A DNA stretch of 7,846 nt, taken from assembly GCA_028873155.1 (NCBI GenBank), contig JAGWML010000143.1, forward strand, positions 1-7,846, read 5' to 3'. How positions within the stretch are numbered: position 1 is the first letter of the stretch; the number at the start of each line of letters is the position of its first letter. Positions 1 through 6,909 of the stretch are shown piece by piece. The stretch comes from Acidobacteriota bacterium. GTDB lineage: Bacteria > Acidobacteriota > Terriglobia > Terriglobales > Acidobacteriaceae. The notes below the pieces were generated by a model, which worked only from the letters and a program-made list of their open reading frames with translations, made no database searches and was not told the DNA's origin. The position numbers and the translations under genes are program-made.

Positions 1-1062
1 TCCTGTGGGCTTCGCGCCGCCGGCTGGCGCTGCGCTCAGCTGCGCGGCCTTGTCGCTGGACGAGGACGCGCGCTGCGCAACGCCTACCGCGCTGGAAGGA
101 GCCACTCCAGCTTCCGTCGCAGCCGTTGAAGACGCTGGCTCATGCAACGAGTCCGCGCCGGTCTGGGATTGCCGGGTGACCTCTTTCCCAGCCGAAGAAT
201 CGATTCCCGCTTCCATCCCATCGACGCGAGCCGTGTGCAGAGTCCCGAATGCCGGCGAAAGAACGGCGCCGACGACCGTGGTGGAAGGCGGAGATGCGGA
301 CGGGCGTTCTGCTCGTGGAGCGGGCTGTCCGGATGCCGCGGCAAAGAGAGACGCTGCCGGCGCCGCCAACTCGAGAGGACCGATGACCGGCGCGCGGGAG
401 AAGCCCGTCTGTGTCGCATGCGCGACCGGGGCGGCGGATGGTTCGGCACTTGCCGGAAGCGAAGGCATCTGTTGGAGTGCCTCAGGCTGCGGCGCGAGGG
501 CTGCGCGAAGCGAAAGCGCTGCGGACGGCGCGGTCGAAGACGCCGCACTCTTCGGCTTCCTTTCGTGCTTCGCCGCCGCGACTTGCTGCGGCTTGTCTGC
601 TTTGTTGCCCGAGTGGAAAGCTGCTGCGGCAGTGAACGGTGCTGAGTGCGCTCCGTTCAGCTTTGCCGCTGCCTGTGCGGATGGGAGGGCCATCGGCCGC
701 CAGCCTGGAGCCATCGTTACCGGCGTGCCGGCCGGCGATGCTGGGGCTGGATTCACAGATGCGGCGGTGCAGGCGCTGGGAAGAGATGCCTCGGAAGATT
801 CTCGATTCACTCCAGCCATCGACAAGGTCGCCTTCCAGCGGTCGCCCGGTGCAAGGCTGACGGAGACCATGTTTCCGCCCGCGGACCACTCGGCTCCTTC
901 GATCGACGGCGACGGAGCAGTTTCTGCATCCAGTCCTGTATTCAGTCCTGCATTCAGTCCTGTGTCAAGGCGAGTATTGATACCGGCCTGAAGGCCGGCC
1001 CGGATCTCTGCTCCGTGTGGTACGGTGCCAGACACGGGTTGGAGATTGGGGGCTACGGCCAT
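1..1062 (-). CDS. fliK: Probable flagellar hook-length control protein FliK, N-terminal part (partial)
   Basis: An uninterrupted minus-strand frame of 354 codons runs from the ATG at 1062 to the window edge. The start has GGTGGA 5 bases upstream, lies 56 bases after the fliJ stop, and begins MAVAPNLQPVSGTVPHGAE. The product is rich in Ala, Ser, Pro and Gln with almost no predicted fold, no membrane segment and no signal peptide. That is the usual character of the FliK N-terminal region, an exported, unstructured molecular ruler that measures the hook and triggers the switch from hook to filament export. Residues 22-46 form a degenerate tetrapeptide repeat. The recognisable C-terminal FliK domain would lie beyond the window, so identification rests on position after fliJ and on composition. 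A plus-strand frame opposite (5-991) is also open but gives a Cys/Ala/Gly-rich product with no operon context. Confidence is good for a gene here, moderate for the name. Confidence 0.75.
   Translation of the reverse strand, partial: MAVAPNLQPVSGTVPHGAEIRAGLQAGINTRLDTGLNAGLNTGLDAETAPSPSIEGAEWSAGGNMVSVSLAPGDRWKATLSMAGVNRESSEASLPSACTAASVNPAPASPAGTPVTMAPGWRPMALPSAQAAAKLNGAHSAPFTAAAAFHSGNKADKPQQVAAAKHERKPKSAASSTAPSAALSLRAALAPQPEALQQMPSLPASAEPSAAPVAHATQTGFSRAPVIGPLELAAPAASLFAAASGQPAPRAERPSASPPSTTVVGAVLSPAFGTLHTARVDGMEAGIDSSAGKEVTRQSQTGADSLHEPASSTAATEAGVAPSSAVGVAQRASSSSDKAAQLSAAPAGGAKPTG
926..961 (-). repeat. Three tandem 12-base units inside fliK
   Basis: On the plus strand the units are gcatccagtcct (926-937), gtattcagtcct (938-949) and gcattcagtcct (950-961); the outer units each match the last one at 11 of 12 or better. 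On the coding strand they encode GLNA, GLNT and GLDA (residues 35-46). The preceding residues 22-34 follow the same x-Gly-Leu/Ile-Asn/Asp/Gln pattern more loosely, giving about six tetrapeptide copies in all. The unit is a multiple of three, so copy-number change would keep the frame. Confidence 0.85.
983..998 (-). repeat. Perfect GC hairpin near the 5' end of fliK
   Basis: CCGGCC and GGCCGG flank a four-base loop (989-992), a six-base-pair all-GC stem in the mRNA starting 65 bases after the first base of the start codon. It encodes AGLQAG (residues 22-27) and lies just upstream of the tandem units. No U-run follows, so it is not an intrinsic terminator. It may simply reflect the codons of the tetrapeptide repeat. 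Confidence 0.6.
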
Positions 1063-1067
1063 GCCCG

Positions 1068-1073
1068 TCCACC
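1068..1073 (-). promoter_or_regulatory. Ribosome binding site of fliK
   Basis: GGTGGA on the minus strand at 1073-1068, 5 bases before the ATG at 1062. It selects this start; the same frame is open further upstream but offers no ATG, GTG or TTG before it enters fliJ. Confidence 0.55.
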
Positions 1074-1118
1074 ATGCAGCCGGTGTGCCAAAGGAGAAGA
1101 CAAAGGATTGGAAAAGCT

Positions 1119-1643
1119 TCAGAGCCGAGATCTCCCAGGCTTTTCCAGGCTTTGTTCCGCTGTGCCGTCTCCCTTTGCCTGCGCTGCTGCTGCATCGTCT
1201 CCGCTCTGCTGGGTCTCTCTGCGTCGCATCAGGTGCCATTCGTCCTGCATCTGCTGCATCCGCTTTTCGTCGCGATGCAGAGATTGGGAGATCGCTGCAT
1301 CGTGCAGCGACTCGGCCTGCCTGCGCTGAATTCTCTTCTCCACGAAGGCGCTTCGTCGCGTCCCCGCCTCAGCCTCGGCCTGAAGCGTGCGGCCCGCAAT
1401 CCAGGCAGCAGCCTGTTCGCAGGCGCGAATCTGCTCCACTCCCGCGATGCGGTCGGTGGGCTCGCCGTCCTGCACGCCGCGGGTCAGAAGTTCCCTTCCC
1501 TGGTGCTCGCTCTGACGCACCGACCCGAGCGCGGACTGCAGCCTCTTCACCTCGGCCTCCGCTGCTTCCAGCACCATTCGGCTCTGTTCCTCCTCGAGCG
1601 CACGGATGCGAAGGAGTCTGCGGATGGCCGAGGACCCATGCAC
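1119..1643 (-). CDS. fliJ: Flagellar export protein FliJ
   Basis: FliJ is a small coiled-coil protein that sits in the centre of the FliI ring, resembles the F1 gamma subunit and couples ATPase and export gate. The 174-residue product is almost entirely helical and charged: helix one about 5-50 (AIRRLLRIRALEEEQSRM, then EAEVKRLQ), helix two about 62-145 with many Glu/Arg/Gln, then an Ala/Gly/Lys tail (about 146-174) that is probably disordered. Enterobacterial FliJ is about 147 residues, so the tail accounts for the extra length. The start is GTG at 1643, two bases after the fliI stop and preceded by GGAG at 8 bases; no ATG occurs until Met23, inside the first helix. The same frame stays open upstream to 2573 within fliI, so a longer call would be an artefact. 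The sequence is poorly conserved; position right after fliI supports the name. Confidence 0.85.
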   Translation of the reverse strand: MHGSSAIRRLLRIRALEEEQSRMVLEAAEAEVKRLQSALGSVRQSEHQGRELLTRGVQDGEPTDRIAGVEQIRACEQAAAWIAGRTLQAEAEAGTRRSAFVEKRIQRRQAESLHDAAISQSLHRDEKRMQQMQDEWHLMRRRETQQSGDDAAAAQAKGDGTAEQSLEKPGRSRL

Positions 1644-1645
1644 GG

Positions 1646-2959
1646 TCAGATCTCCGCGGCCAGTTCCGCAAGTCGCTTGCGGGTCTCGGCGAAAGTATTC
1701 CTTTCGGTCGCGCTCTGCGTCACAAATGCTCGAATCCTGTCGCGGGCGCTGAGGGCGCGGTCCAGTTCGGGGTCCGCTCCTGGCTTGTACGCGCCGATGC
1801 GCACCAGGTCCTCCGACCGCGCATAGACCGCAACCAGCCTGCGCACCAGCGCAGCCTGGTTGCGATGCGCCTCGTCTGCGACAGCGGGCATGAGGCGGCT
1901 GATCGAGTCCAGTGCCTGCACCGGCGGGTACCAGCCCTCCGACGCAAGCGTGCGTGAGAGCACCACGTGGCCATCGAGCATCGACCGCACCGCGTCCACC
2001 AGCGGATCCTGCTGATCGTCGCCTTCCATCAGCACCGTATAAAACGCGGTAATCGAGCCGGACTGGAACTGGCCGCTGCGTTCGATGAGCCGCGCCAGCC
2101 GTGTGAAGACTGAGGGCGTATAGCCCTTGGCCGTGGGCGGTTCGCCCGCTGCCAGGCCAATCTCGCGCGCCGCCATGGCAAAGCGCGTCAGCGAATCGAG
2201 GACCAGGAGAACATGCCTGCCCTGGGCGGCAAAATACTCGGCCACTGTGGTTGCCGCCAGCGCGGCGCGCATCCTCAGCAGAGGCGACTGATCGGAGGTT
2301 GAGACCAGCACCACAGAACGCGCGCGGCCCTCTGCTCCAAGCGAGTCTTCGAGGAATTCGGCAACCTCGCGACCGCGCTCGCCCACCAGTCCCACCACGG
2401 TGACATCCGCTTCGGTGTTGCGCGTCATCATTCCAATCAGCGTGCTCTTTCCGACGCCTGACCCGCCGAAGATGCCCACGCGCTGTCCGCGCCCCACGGT
2501 CAGCATGCCGTCCATCACGCGAATTCCGGTGGCGAGAGGCGTCCGGATGGGAACCCGGTCGAGAGGGCTGCACACCACGCCCTCGAGCGGCAGGCAGGAG
2601 CCGAGCGGCGGTAGACGCCGGCCGTCAATGGGCTGGCCCTCCGCATCCAGCACACGGCCCAACAGGCCGGGACCGGCTTGGATCTCCGGGTGCGTGCCGA
2701 GAGCGATCACCGTATCGCCGAACCGCACACCCTCGGTTGTCTCGACCGGCATCGACAGCAGATGCGCGCCGCGAAAGCCGATCACCTCAGCCGCATGCGT
2801 GCCGCCGTTGCCGTCCACGACCTCGCAGCATTCGCCGACCGAAGCCAGCGGGCCGGCGGATTCCACGGTCTGGCCGATGGACTCGACCACCTGCCCGCGC
2901 CAGAGCCAGGGCTGCCTGCGCTGCAGGCGCGCCGTATAACTGGCAAGCAACGTTGTCAT
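1646..2959 (-). CDS. fliI: Flagellum-specific export ATPase FliI
   Basis: FliI is the hexameric ATPase of the flagellar type III export apparatus, related to the F1 beta subunit; it hydrolyses ATP to help deliver rod, hook and filament subunits to the export gate. The 437-residue product has an N-terminal beta-barrel-like domain (about 1-95). The nucleotide-binding domain has Walker A GGSGVGKST (165-173), the VGERGREV loop with catalytic Glu194 (192-199), Walker B LLVLDS (251-256) and the F1-type signature PPVQALDSISR (345-355). The C-terminal domain includes YARSEDLVRIGAYKPGAD (379-396), characteristic of FliI and its type III relatives. Flagellar context excludes a virulence-system homologue. 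Its ATG (2959) overlaps the fliH stop as ATGA, and its TGA stop is 2 bases before fliJ. Full length, with all key residues present. Confidence 0.97.
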   Translation of the reverse strand: MTTLLASYTARLQRRQPWLWRGQVVESIGQTVESAGPLASVGECCEVVDGNGGTHAAEVIGFRGAHLLSMPVETTEGVRFGDTVIALGTHPEIQAGPGLLGRVLDAEGQPIDGRRLPPLGSCLPLEGVVCSPLDRVPIRTPLATGIRVMDGMLTVGRGQRVGIFGGSGVGKSTLIGMMTRNTEADVTVVGLVGERGREVAEFLEDSLGAEGRARSVVLVSTSDQSPLLRMRAALAATTVAEYFAAQGRHVLLVLDSLTRFAMAAREIGLAAGEPPTAKGYTPSVFTRLARLIERSGQFQSGSITAFYTVLMEGDDQQDPLVDAVRSMLDGHVVLSRTLASEGWYPPVQALDSISRLMPAVADEAHRNQAALVRRLVAVYARSEDLVRIGAYKPGADPELDRALSARDRIRAFVTQSATERNTFAETRKRLAELAAEI

Positions 2960-3753
2960 GCCGTCTGCTCCTGGGCTGCATGCGATTCGCTGGGAGCCTG
3001 TACCTGCTCGACGCGGCGCTCTCTGCCCACCCGGTCAAAAAATCCGCGCTCGATCTCCGCCAGCTGCGCACGGAGCCCGAGGTCCACCGAACCGAGCGTC
3101 GTCTCCAGTTCGCATTCGCCGGCGTCCATTTCAGCCATCGGAACAATTGCTGGCCGGACGGCGAGATTCGGCAGGTGCACGATCGTTTCCTGCCACATTG
3201 CCGCTTCCGCGGCGGGAACCTTCAGGCGCGCCTCCGAGGTGCGCGTCAACTGGCCGAGTGCGACCCGCACCGCGCCGGTCAAAAGCAGCGGATCCATCTG
3301 CGCCTCGCGGCGCAGAATGCGCGCTGCGATTGCCAGCGCCAGGCTCACCACCTCCTGCTCGACCGCATGCATGTACCGTTCACGCTCTTCGTCCATCCGC
3401 GTGACTACGGCGGCGACCTGTGCTCGACGCCGCGATTCTTCAGCCTGCAGGGCTGCCCTCTGCGCCTCGCGCTCGCTGCGCCTGCCCTCTTCGATGCCCT
3501 GCGCACGCCCGGTTTCGAAGCTCCGTTGCTTCTCCTCGGCGATCCGGGATTCAACGGCCGGGTTGCTCGATTTGTCAGCTGCGCGGAGAGTTCGCGTTGC
3601 GCCGGATGAAGGCGGTCGAGACAGTCCCAGAGCCTCCAGAACCGGCGACGCCGGCGCAGGATGATCCGGGTATTCAAAACTCACGATCCTCGTCATCGCA
3701 TCCCGTTCCACGGGGTCTTTCCCTTCCTCTCGGTCGTTGTACGAAGGACGCAT
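2956..3753 (-). CDS. fliH: Flagellar assembly protein FliH (export ATPase stator/regulator)
   Basis: FliH dimers bind the export ATPase FliI, restrain its activity and anchor it to the C-ring and export gate. The 265-residue product has a variable N-terminus (1-65). A charged helix follows, with Gly-x3-Gly steps at G82, G86 and G90 (ETGRAQGIEEGRR), which are a hallmark of FliH, and then a long Ala/Glu/Arg helix (about 92-150). The conserved C-terminal domain ends with CELETTLGSVDLGLRAQLAE (214-233). The start at 3753 overlaps the fliG stop as TGATG, which favours coupling. An in-frame ATG at 3696 (Met20, MTRIVSFEYPDH) is a credible alternative, since the first 19 residues are polar and unlike anything conserved. 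The stop overlaps fliI by four bases (ATGA). Sequence similarity in this family is low, so the call rests on motif, length and position together. Confidence 0.9.
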   Translation of the reverse strand: MRPSYNDREEGKDPVERDAMTRIVSFEYPDHPAPASPVLEALGLSRPPSSGATRTLRAADKSSNPAVESRIAEEKQRSFETGRAQGIEEGRRSEREAQRAALQAEESRRRAQVAAVVTRMDEERERYMHAVEQEVVSLALAIAARILRREAQMDPLLLTGAVRVALGQLTRTSEARLKVPAAEAAMWQETIVHLPNLAVRPAIVPMAEMDAGECELETTLGSVDLGLRAQLAEIERGFFDRVGRERRVEQVQAPSESHAAQEQTA

Positions 3754-4805
3754 CAGGCCAGCATCTCGTCCCCGGTTTCCAGCTTCAGCACCACCTTGCC
3801 TTCGCTCTCCAGCCTGCGCGCAAGATTCAGAATCTCCTGCTGTGCCTGCGCCACCTCGCGGGAGCGGACGGGGCCAAGAACCTCCATATCCTCCTTGAGC
3901 ATCTCGACGGCGCGGGAGCTCATGGAGCTGAAAATCTGCGCGCGCAGCGCCTCGTTCGCGCCGCGCAATGCCATGGCCAGTTGCCGCTTGTCCACGCCGG
4001 CAACAATCTCTCGAATCGTTGTGGGAGGAACCGTGACCAGATCCTCGAACGTGAACATCAGATTCCGGATGCTGAGCGCCAGCTCCGGCTGGCCGTCTTC
4101 AATCGTCTCCAGGATCTTTTTGGATTCCTCGGCAGGCACGCGGTTCAGCAGGTCGGCGACCGCCTTGAATCCCGAGTAGCTTCTGCGCGCCGTATCACCC
4201 ACGCTCTCCAGCCGCCGGTGCAGGATATGCGCTACCTTCTGCGCCATCTCCGGCGAGAACTGCCGCATCTCAGCCAGCCGTTGAATGGAGACCACCTTGT
4301 TTTCTTCGCTGAGGTTGTCGAGAACCTGCGAGGCGCGCCTCGGATCCAGATGCGCCAGCACGAGGGCAATTGTCTGTGGATGCTCGGCGTCGAGCAGCTT
4401 GCCGAGCTGCTGCGGGTCGGTGCGCTGGAGCTTTGCCAGGTTGCCCTGCGCTTCTTCCTGCGAACGGCGAACCAGCAGAAGCAAATCCTCGGCGCGCTGC
4501 TTGCCAAACGTTTCCACCAGCAGCCGGCTGGCATAGTCCAGCCCACCATGAACCATGAAGTTCTGGGTCTCCAGCATCTCCCAGAACTCTTCCAGCACCT
4601 CCCCGGAGAGGTCGGGCGTCACGCCGCGCAGGTCGGCCAACTCCTCGGTGATGCGCTGCACGTCGGTCTCGGGAAGGTCGCGGAGAATCTGTTTCGCCAG
4701 GCCCTCCCCGACGGCCACCAGCAGGACGGCGGCTTTGCGCGCCCCTGTCAGGGAAGCCGCCTGGCGCTTCCGCATCGATCCTGCATCGTAGGACTCTCCC
4801 CCCAT
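3753..4805 (-). CDS. fliG: Flagellar motor switch protein FliG
   Basis: FliG is the rotor protein that binds FliF at its N-terminus and contacts FliM and the stator through its middle and C-terminal domains, generating torque. The 350-residue product shows the N-terminal domain (about 17-115), the middle domain with the EHPQT motif (141-145), the linker region with MFTFEDL (250-256), and the C-terminal torque domain (about 275-345). By alignment from memory, R281, R298, E305, D306 and R314 sit where E. coli has K264, R281, D288, D289 and R297, so the stator-facing charge pattern is kept with conservative swaps. The ATG at 4805 follows AAAGGAGG at 6 bases; an internal Met11 lacks such support. 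The stop TGA overlaps the fliH ATG by one base (TGATG), indicating translational coupling. Length is typical (about 330-350). Confidence 0.97.
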   Translation of the reverse strand: MGGESYDAGSMRKRQAASLTGARKAAVLLVAVGEGLAKQILRDLPETDVQRITEELADLRGVTPDLSGEVLEEFWEMLETQNFMVHGGLDYASRLLVETFGKQRAEDLLLLVRRSQEEAQGNLAKLQRTDPQQLGKLLDAEHPQTIALVLAHLDPRRASQVLDNLSEENKVVSIQRLAEMRQFSPEMAQKVAHILHRRLESVGDTARRSYSGFKAVADLLNRVPAEESKKILETIEDGQPELALSIRNLMFTFEDLVTVPPTTIREIVAGVDKRQLAMALRGANEALRAQIFSSMSSRAVEMLKEDMEVLGPVRSREVAQAQQEILNLARRLESEGKVVLKLETGDEMLA

Positions 4806-4811
4806 CCGCTT

Positions 4812-4819
4812 CCTCCTTT
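4812..4819 (-). promoter_or_regulatory. Ribosome binding site of fliG
   Basis: AAAGGAGG on the minus strand at 4819-4812, 6 bases before the ATG at 4805. It is a near-perfect complement of the 16S rRNA 3' end and the strongest site in the window. It lies in the 41-base fliF-fliG gap and fixes the fliG start at Met1, not Met11. Confidence 0.8.
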
Positions 4820-4846
4820 CCCCTCATCCTGGCCGCTGCGTTGCAG

Positions 4847-6499
4847 CTACTCCGAGTGGATCCAGCTTTGCAGCAGCCGCGAACTCTGTGCCGGCTCTCG
4901 GCGCAGGTGGCCGGTCACCTGTTCGAGGATCTCCTGGGATCGCAATCGCTCGGGATCCGACATCGCAGGCGCGGGAGGCTGAAGCCCGCCGGTTTCGACC
5001 GGCCGGCCATGCAGCTCGTGCACAGGGCCCCCAGTTCCCAGGGTGCGGCCCGCCTGCAGCGCCGCCTGCGCCGTCCGCAGCGCCGGGCGCACACCCAGCA
5101 GAACGACGATGACCAGCCCTGCCACCAGCGCGATGTACTTGATGAGCAGCGGCTCGCCCGCCACCGCGTTCAGCACGCGTTGCGGCATGGGAACTGGCTG
5201 CAGCGTCCGATTCTCCTCGAAGGCCATATCCTGCACCGTCACCACGTCTCCCCGCGCAGGGTCGAATCCAACCGCGGCCTGTGCCAGCGCGGTCAGGTTC
5301 CGCAGGTCGCTCTGGGTCCAGGGTTGCCACTGGGCCGCTCCGCCCTTGCCCGCCGGGCGAATCAGTTTGTCGTTGACCACGATGGCGGCGGTGAGACGGC
5401 GCAACCGGCCAGGATCCTCGACCGTATGCCGCACCGTTTTGGACACCCCGTACGTGCCCGACTCGGTGGTTGAACTCTCCGCCGGCGTCGTCTGCTTGGG
5501 ATAGACGGGCAGATTTTGCGTGTTCGGCGCGTTCGACGCCGCTCCAGGAATCCCGGCCGCAACCGGTTGAGGACCGCTGGTCTGCTGGGTCCTCTGCATC
5601 GAAAGCGCGGCGCTCTGGCTCGGATCGTACGTCTCCCGCGTCTCGTCGGTGGCTTGGGGATCGAAATCCAGCGTGACAGATGCCCTCACGTTGCCAGATC
5701 CAATCACCGGCTCCATCGTCGCAATCAGCTTCTCTTCGAGCGCCTGCTCGGCGTTCAGCCGAAGTGCCTCCGGAGTCTTTGGCCCGAGTGGCAGATGGCC
5801 TGCCGCATCCACCAGCACCACTCGATCCGGCGCAAGGCCATCCACCGCCGAGGCCACAAGATTGCGGATCGACTCGGCTTCCCCTTCGGCCAGTCCTCCA
5901 TGGCGCAGTTTAAGCACGACGGAAGCCTTGGCCGGGCGCTCCTCCTCGCGAAACAGGGACTCATGCGGCAGCACCAGGTGCACGCGTGCCGACTCCACGT
6001 CGGCAAGCGTACCGACCGTGTGCTCCAGCTCGCCCTCCATCGCGCGCTGGTAGTTCACCTGCTCATCGAACTCCGAACCCACCCAGTTAGGCTTGTCGAA
6101 GAGCTCGAAGCCCATACGCCCGCTGCGCACGCCGCCCTTTGCCGCCGTCGCCAGCCGCGCCTTGTCGAGCTGCGACGCCGGAACCAGGATCGCGGTTCCG
6201 TCCTGCGCGACATCGAAGGGAATCTGCGCCTGGGTCAGCGTCATGCCGGTCTGGCGCGCGTCGTCCGGCTCCATTCCGGCATACAGCGTGCGCCAGTCCG
6301 TGCGCAGGCTCATCCAGGCAAGACCGCCGAGAACCGCGCCAAGCAGGATGACTGCCGCAAGCGTGCGGTTCCGCTGGACTGTGGACAAGGACGCCCACCG
6401 GACCCGGGCTCGCCCCCACAGCGCGGAGAGCTGGTCCGCCGGCGTGACCGGAATCGCCCCTGCTGCCTGCGTGTCGATCTGTGTTCCTGTCACTGCCAT
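4847..6499 (-). CDS. fliF: Flagellar MS-ring protein FliF
   Basis: FliF oligomerises in the inner membrane to form the MS ring, the base on which the rod, switch and export gate assemble. The 550-residue product has the family layout. A cytoplasmic N-terminus is followed by a first membrane segment (about 46-63, LAAVILLGAVLGGLAWM), then ring-building motif 1 (about 67-120, with DWRTLYAGMEPDDAR) and motif 2 (about 125-235, with NYQRAMEGELEHTV at 149-162 and ARVHLVLPHESLF at 171-183). A third periplasmic domain is interrupted by a Ser/Thr/Pro/Gln-rich stretch (about 291-350). The second membrane segment is at about 453-471 (IKYIALVAGLVIVVLLGV), and the cytoplasmic tail ends in SRLLQSWI, the short helix that binds FliG in characterised homologues. 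The ATG at 6499 has only a modest ribosome site (AGGA, 3 bases away). The stop is TAG; fliG follows after 41 bases. Length is normal for the family. Confidence 0.97.
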   Translation of the reverse strand: MAVTGTQIDTQAAGAIPVTPADQLSALWGRARVRWASLSTVQRNRTLAAVILLGAVLGGLAWMSLRTDWRTLYAGMEPDDARQTGMTLTQAQIPFDVAQDGTAILVPASQLDKARLATAAKGGVRSGRMGFELFDKPNWVGSEFDEQVNYQRAMEGELEHTVGTLADVESARVHLVLPHESLFREEERPAKASVVLKLRHGGLAEGEAESIRNLVASAVDGLAPDRVVLVDAAGHLPLGPKTPEALRLNAEQALEEKLIATMEPVIGSGNVRASVTLDFDPQATDETRETYDPSQSAALSMQRTQQTSGPQPVAAGIPGAASNAPNTQNLPVYPKQTTPAESSTTESGTYGVSKTVRHTVEDPGRLRRLTAAIVVNDKLIRPAGKGGAAQWQPWTQSDLRNLTALAQAAVGFDPARGDVVTVQDMAFEENRTLQPVPMPQRVLNAVAGEPLLIKYIALVAGLVIVVLLGVRPALRTAQAALQAGRTLGTGGPVHELHGRPVETGGLQPPAPAMSDPERLRSQEILEQVTGHLRREPAQSSRLLQSWIHSE

Positions 6500-6530
6500 G
6501 GTTCCTGCGCGCCGCTTTCCTTTGCGATTC

Positions 6531-6848
6531 CTAGAACTGCATGCTCATGACCTGCTGATACGCCTGCACTGCCTTGTTCCGCACTGAAAGCGCCAGCTCA
6601 AACGCCATCTCCGCCTTCTGAGTGGCGATCATCGCCTGATGGACGTCAACGCCGGACCCTGTCATCAGACCCTCGACGGCCGTGTGCGCCTGGTCCTCGA
6701 GCGTCTGCACCTCGCCCACAGCATCACGAAACAGGCCGCTGAATGGCGCGGCCTGGCCACCCGCTCCGCTCGAAGCGACCTCTCCCAACCCCGTGCTGCC
6801 CTTGACCATCGTGCCGACCGCGTGGATCGCACTGATTGCTCCCTGCAT
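6531..6848 (-). CDS. fliE: Flagellar hook-basal body complex protein FliE
   Basis: FliE is a small exported protein that joins the MS ring (FliF) to the first rod subunits and is needed for export of other rod proteins. The 105-residue product matches the usual FliE length of about 100. Its first 35 residues are Gly/Ser/Ala-rich and probably flexible. The conserved C-terminal half includes FSGLFRDAVGEVQTLEDQA (36-54), a DVHQAMIATQKAEMAFELAL block (68-87) and the ending RNKAVQAYQQVMSMQF (90-105), the classic FliE C-terminus. The ATG at 6848 was chosen over an upstream in-frame start at 6923 because AAGGAG lies 5 bases before it, whereas the longer start would overlap flgC and add 25 residues without family support. 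The stop is TAG; fliF begins 31 bases later. Confidence 0.95.
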   Translation of the reverse strand: MQGAISAIHAVGTMVKGSTGLGEVASSGAGGQAAPFSGLFRDAVGEVQTLEDQAHTAVEGLMTGSGVDVHQAMIATQKAEMAFELALSVRNKAVQAYQQVMSMQF

Positions 6849-6853
6849 TTGTT

Positions 6854-6861
6854 CTCCTTCC
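6854..6861 (-). promoter_or_regulatory. Ribosome binding site of fliE
   Basis: GGAAGGAG on the minus strand at 6861-6854, 5 bases before the ATG at 6848. This strong site fixes the fliE start within the 61-base flgC-fliE gap and argues against the upstream in-frame start at 6923. Confidence 0.8.
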
Positions 6862-6909
6862 TCACCTCGTCCGGCGAATGATCGGTCATCGTTGCCCGCT
6901 GCGACGGCG

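Noticed and set aside
5..991. Long plus-strand open frame (328 codons) opposite fliK
   Set aside because: The product is Cys/Ala/Gly-rich without recognisable domains, and the minus strand has a longer open frame with a ribosome site that continues the flagellar operon. Open antisense frames are expected at this GC content.
1025..1957. Plus-strand frame opposite fliJ and the end of fliI
   Set aside because: Arg/Pro/Ala-rich product crossing two real gene boundaries on the other strand; a compositional artefact.
3420..4982. 520-codon plus-strand open frame opposite fliG and fliH
   Set aside because: It lies antisense to two clearly identified genes, spans their junction, and yields a His/Gln/Leu-rich product typical of the complement of GC-biased codons.
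5516..6550. 344-codon plus-strand open frame opposite fliF
   Set aside because: Arg/His-rich shadow of fliF with no ribosome site or domain; fliF is certain from its motifs and membrane segments.
6866..6890. Short inverted repeat (ATGA-TCGG-TCAT) in the flgC-fliE gap
   Set aside because: A four-base stem is too weak to be a terminator or attenuator, and the gap is inside an evident operon.
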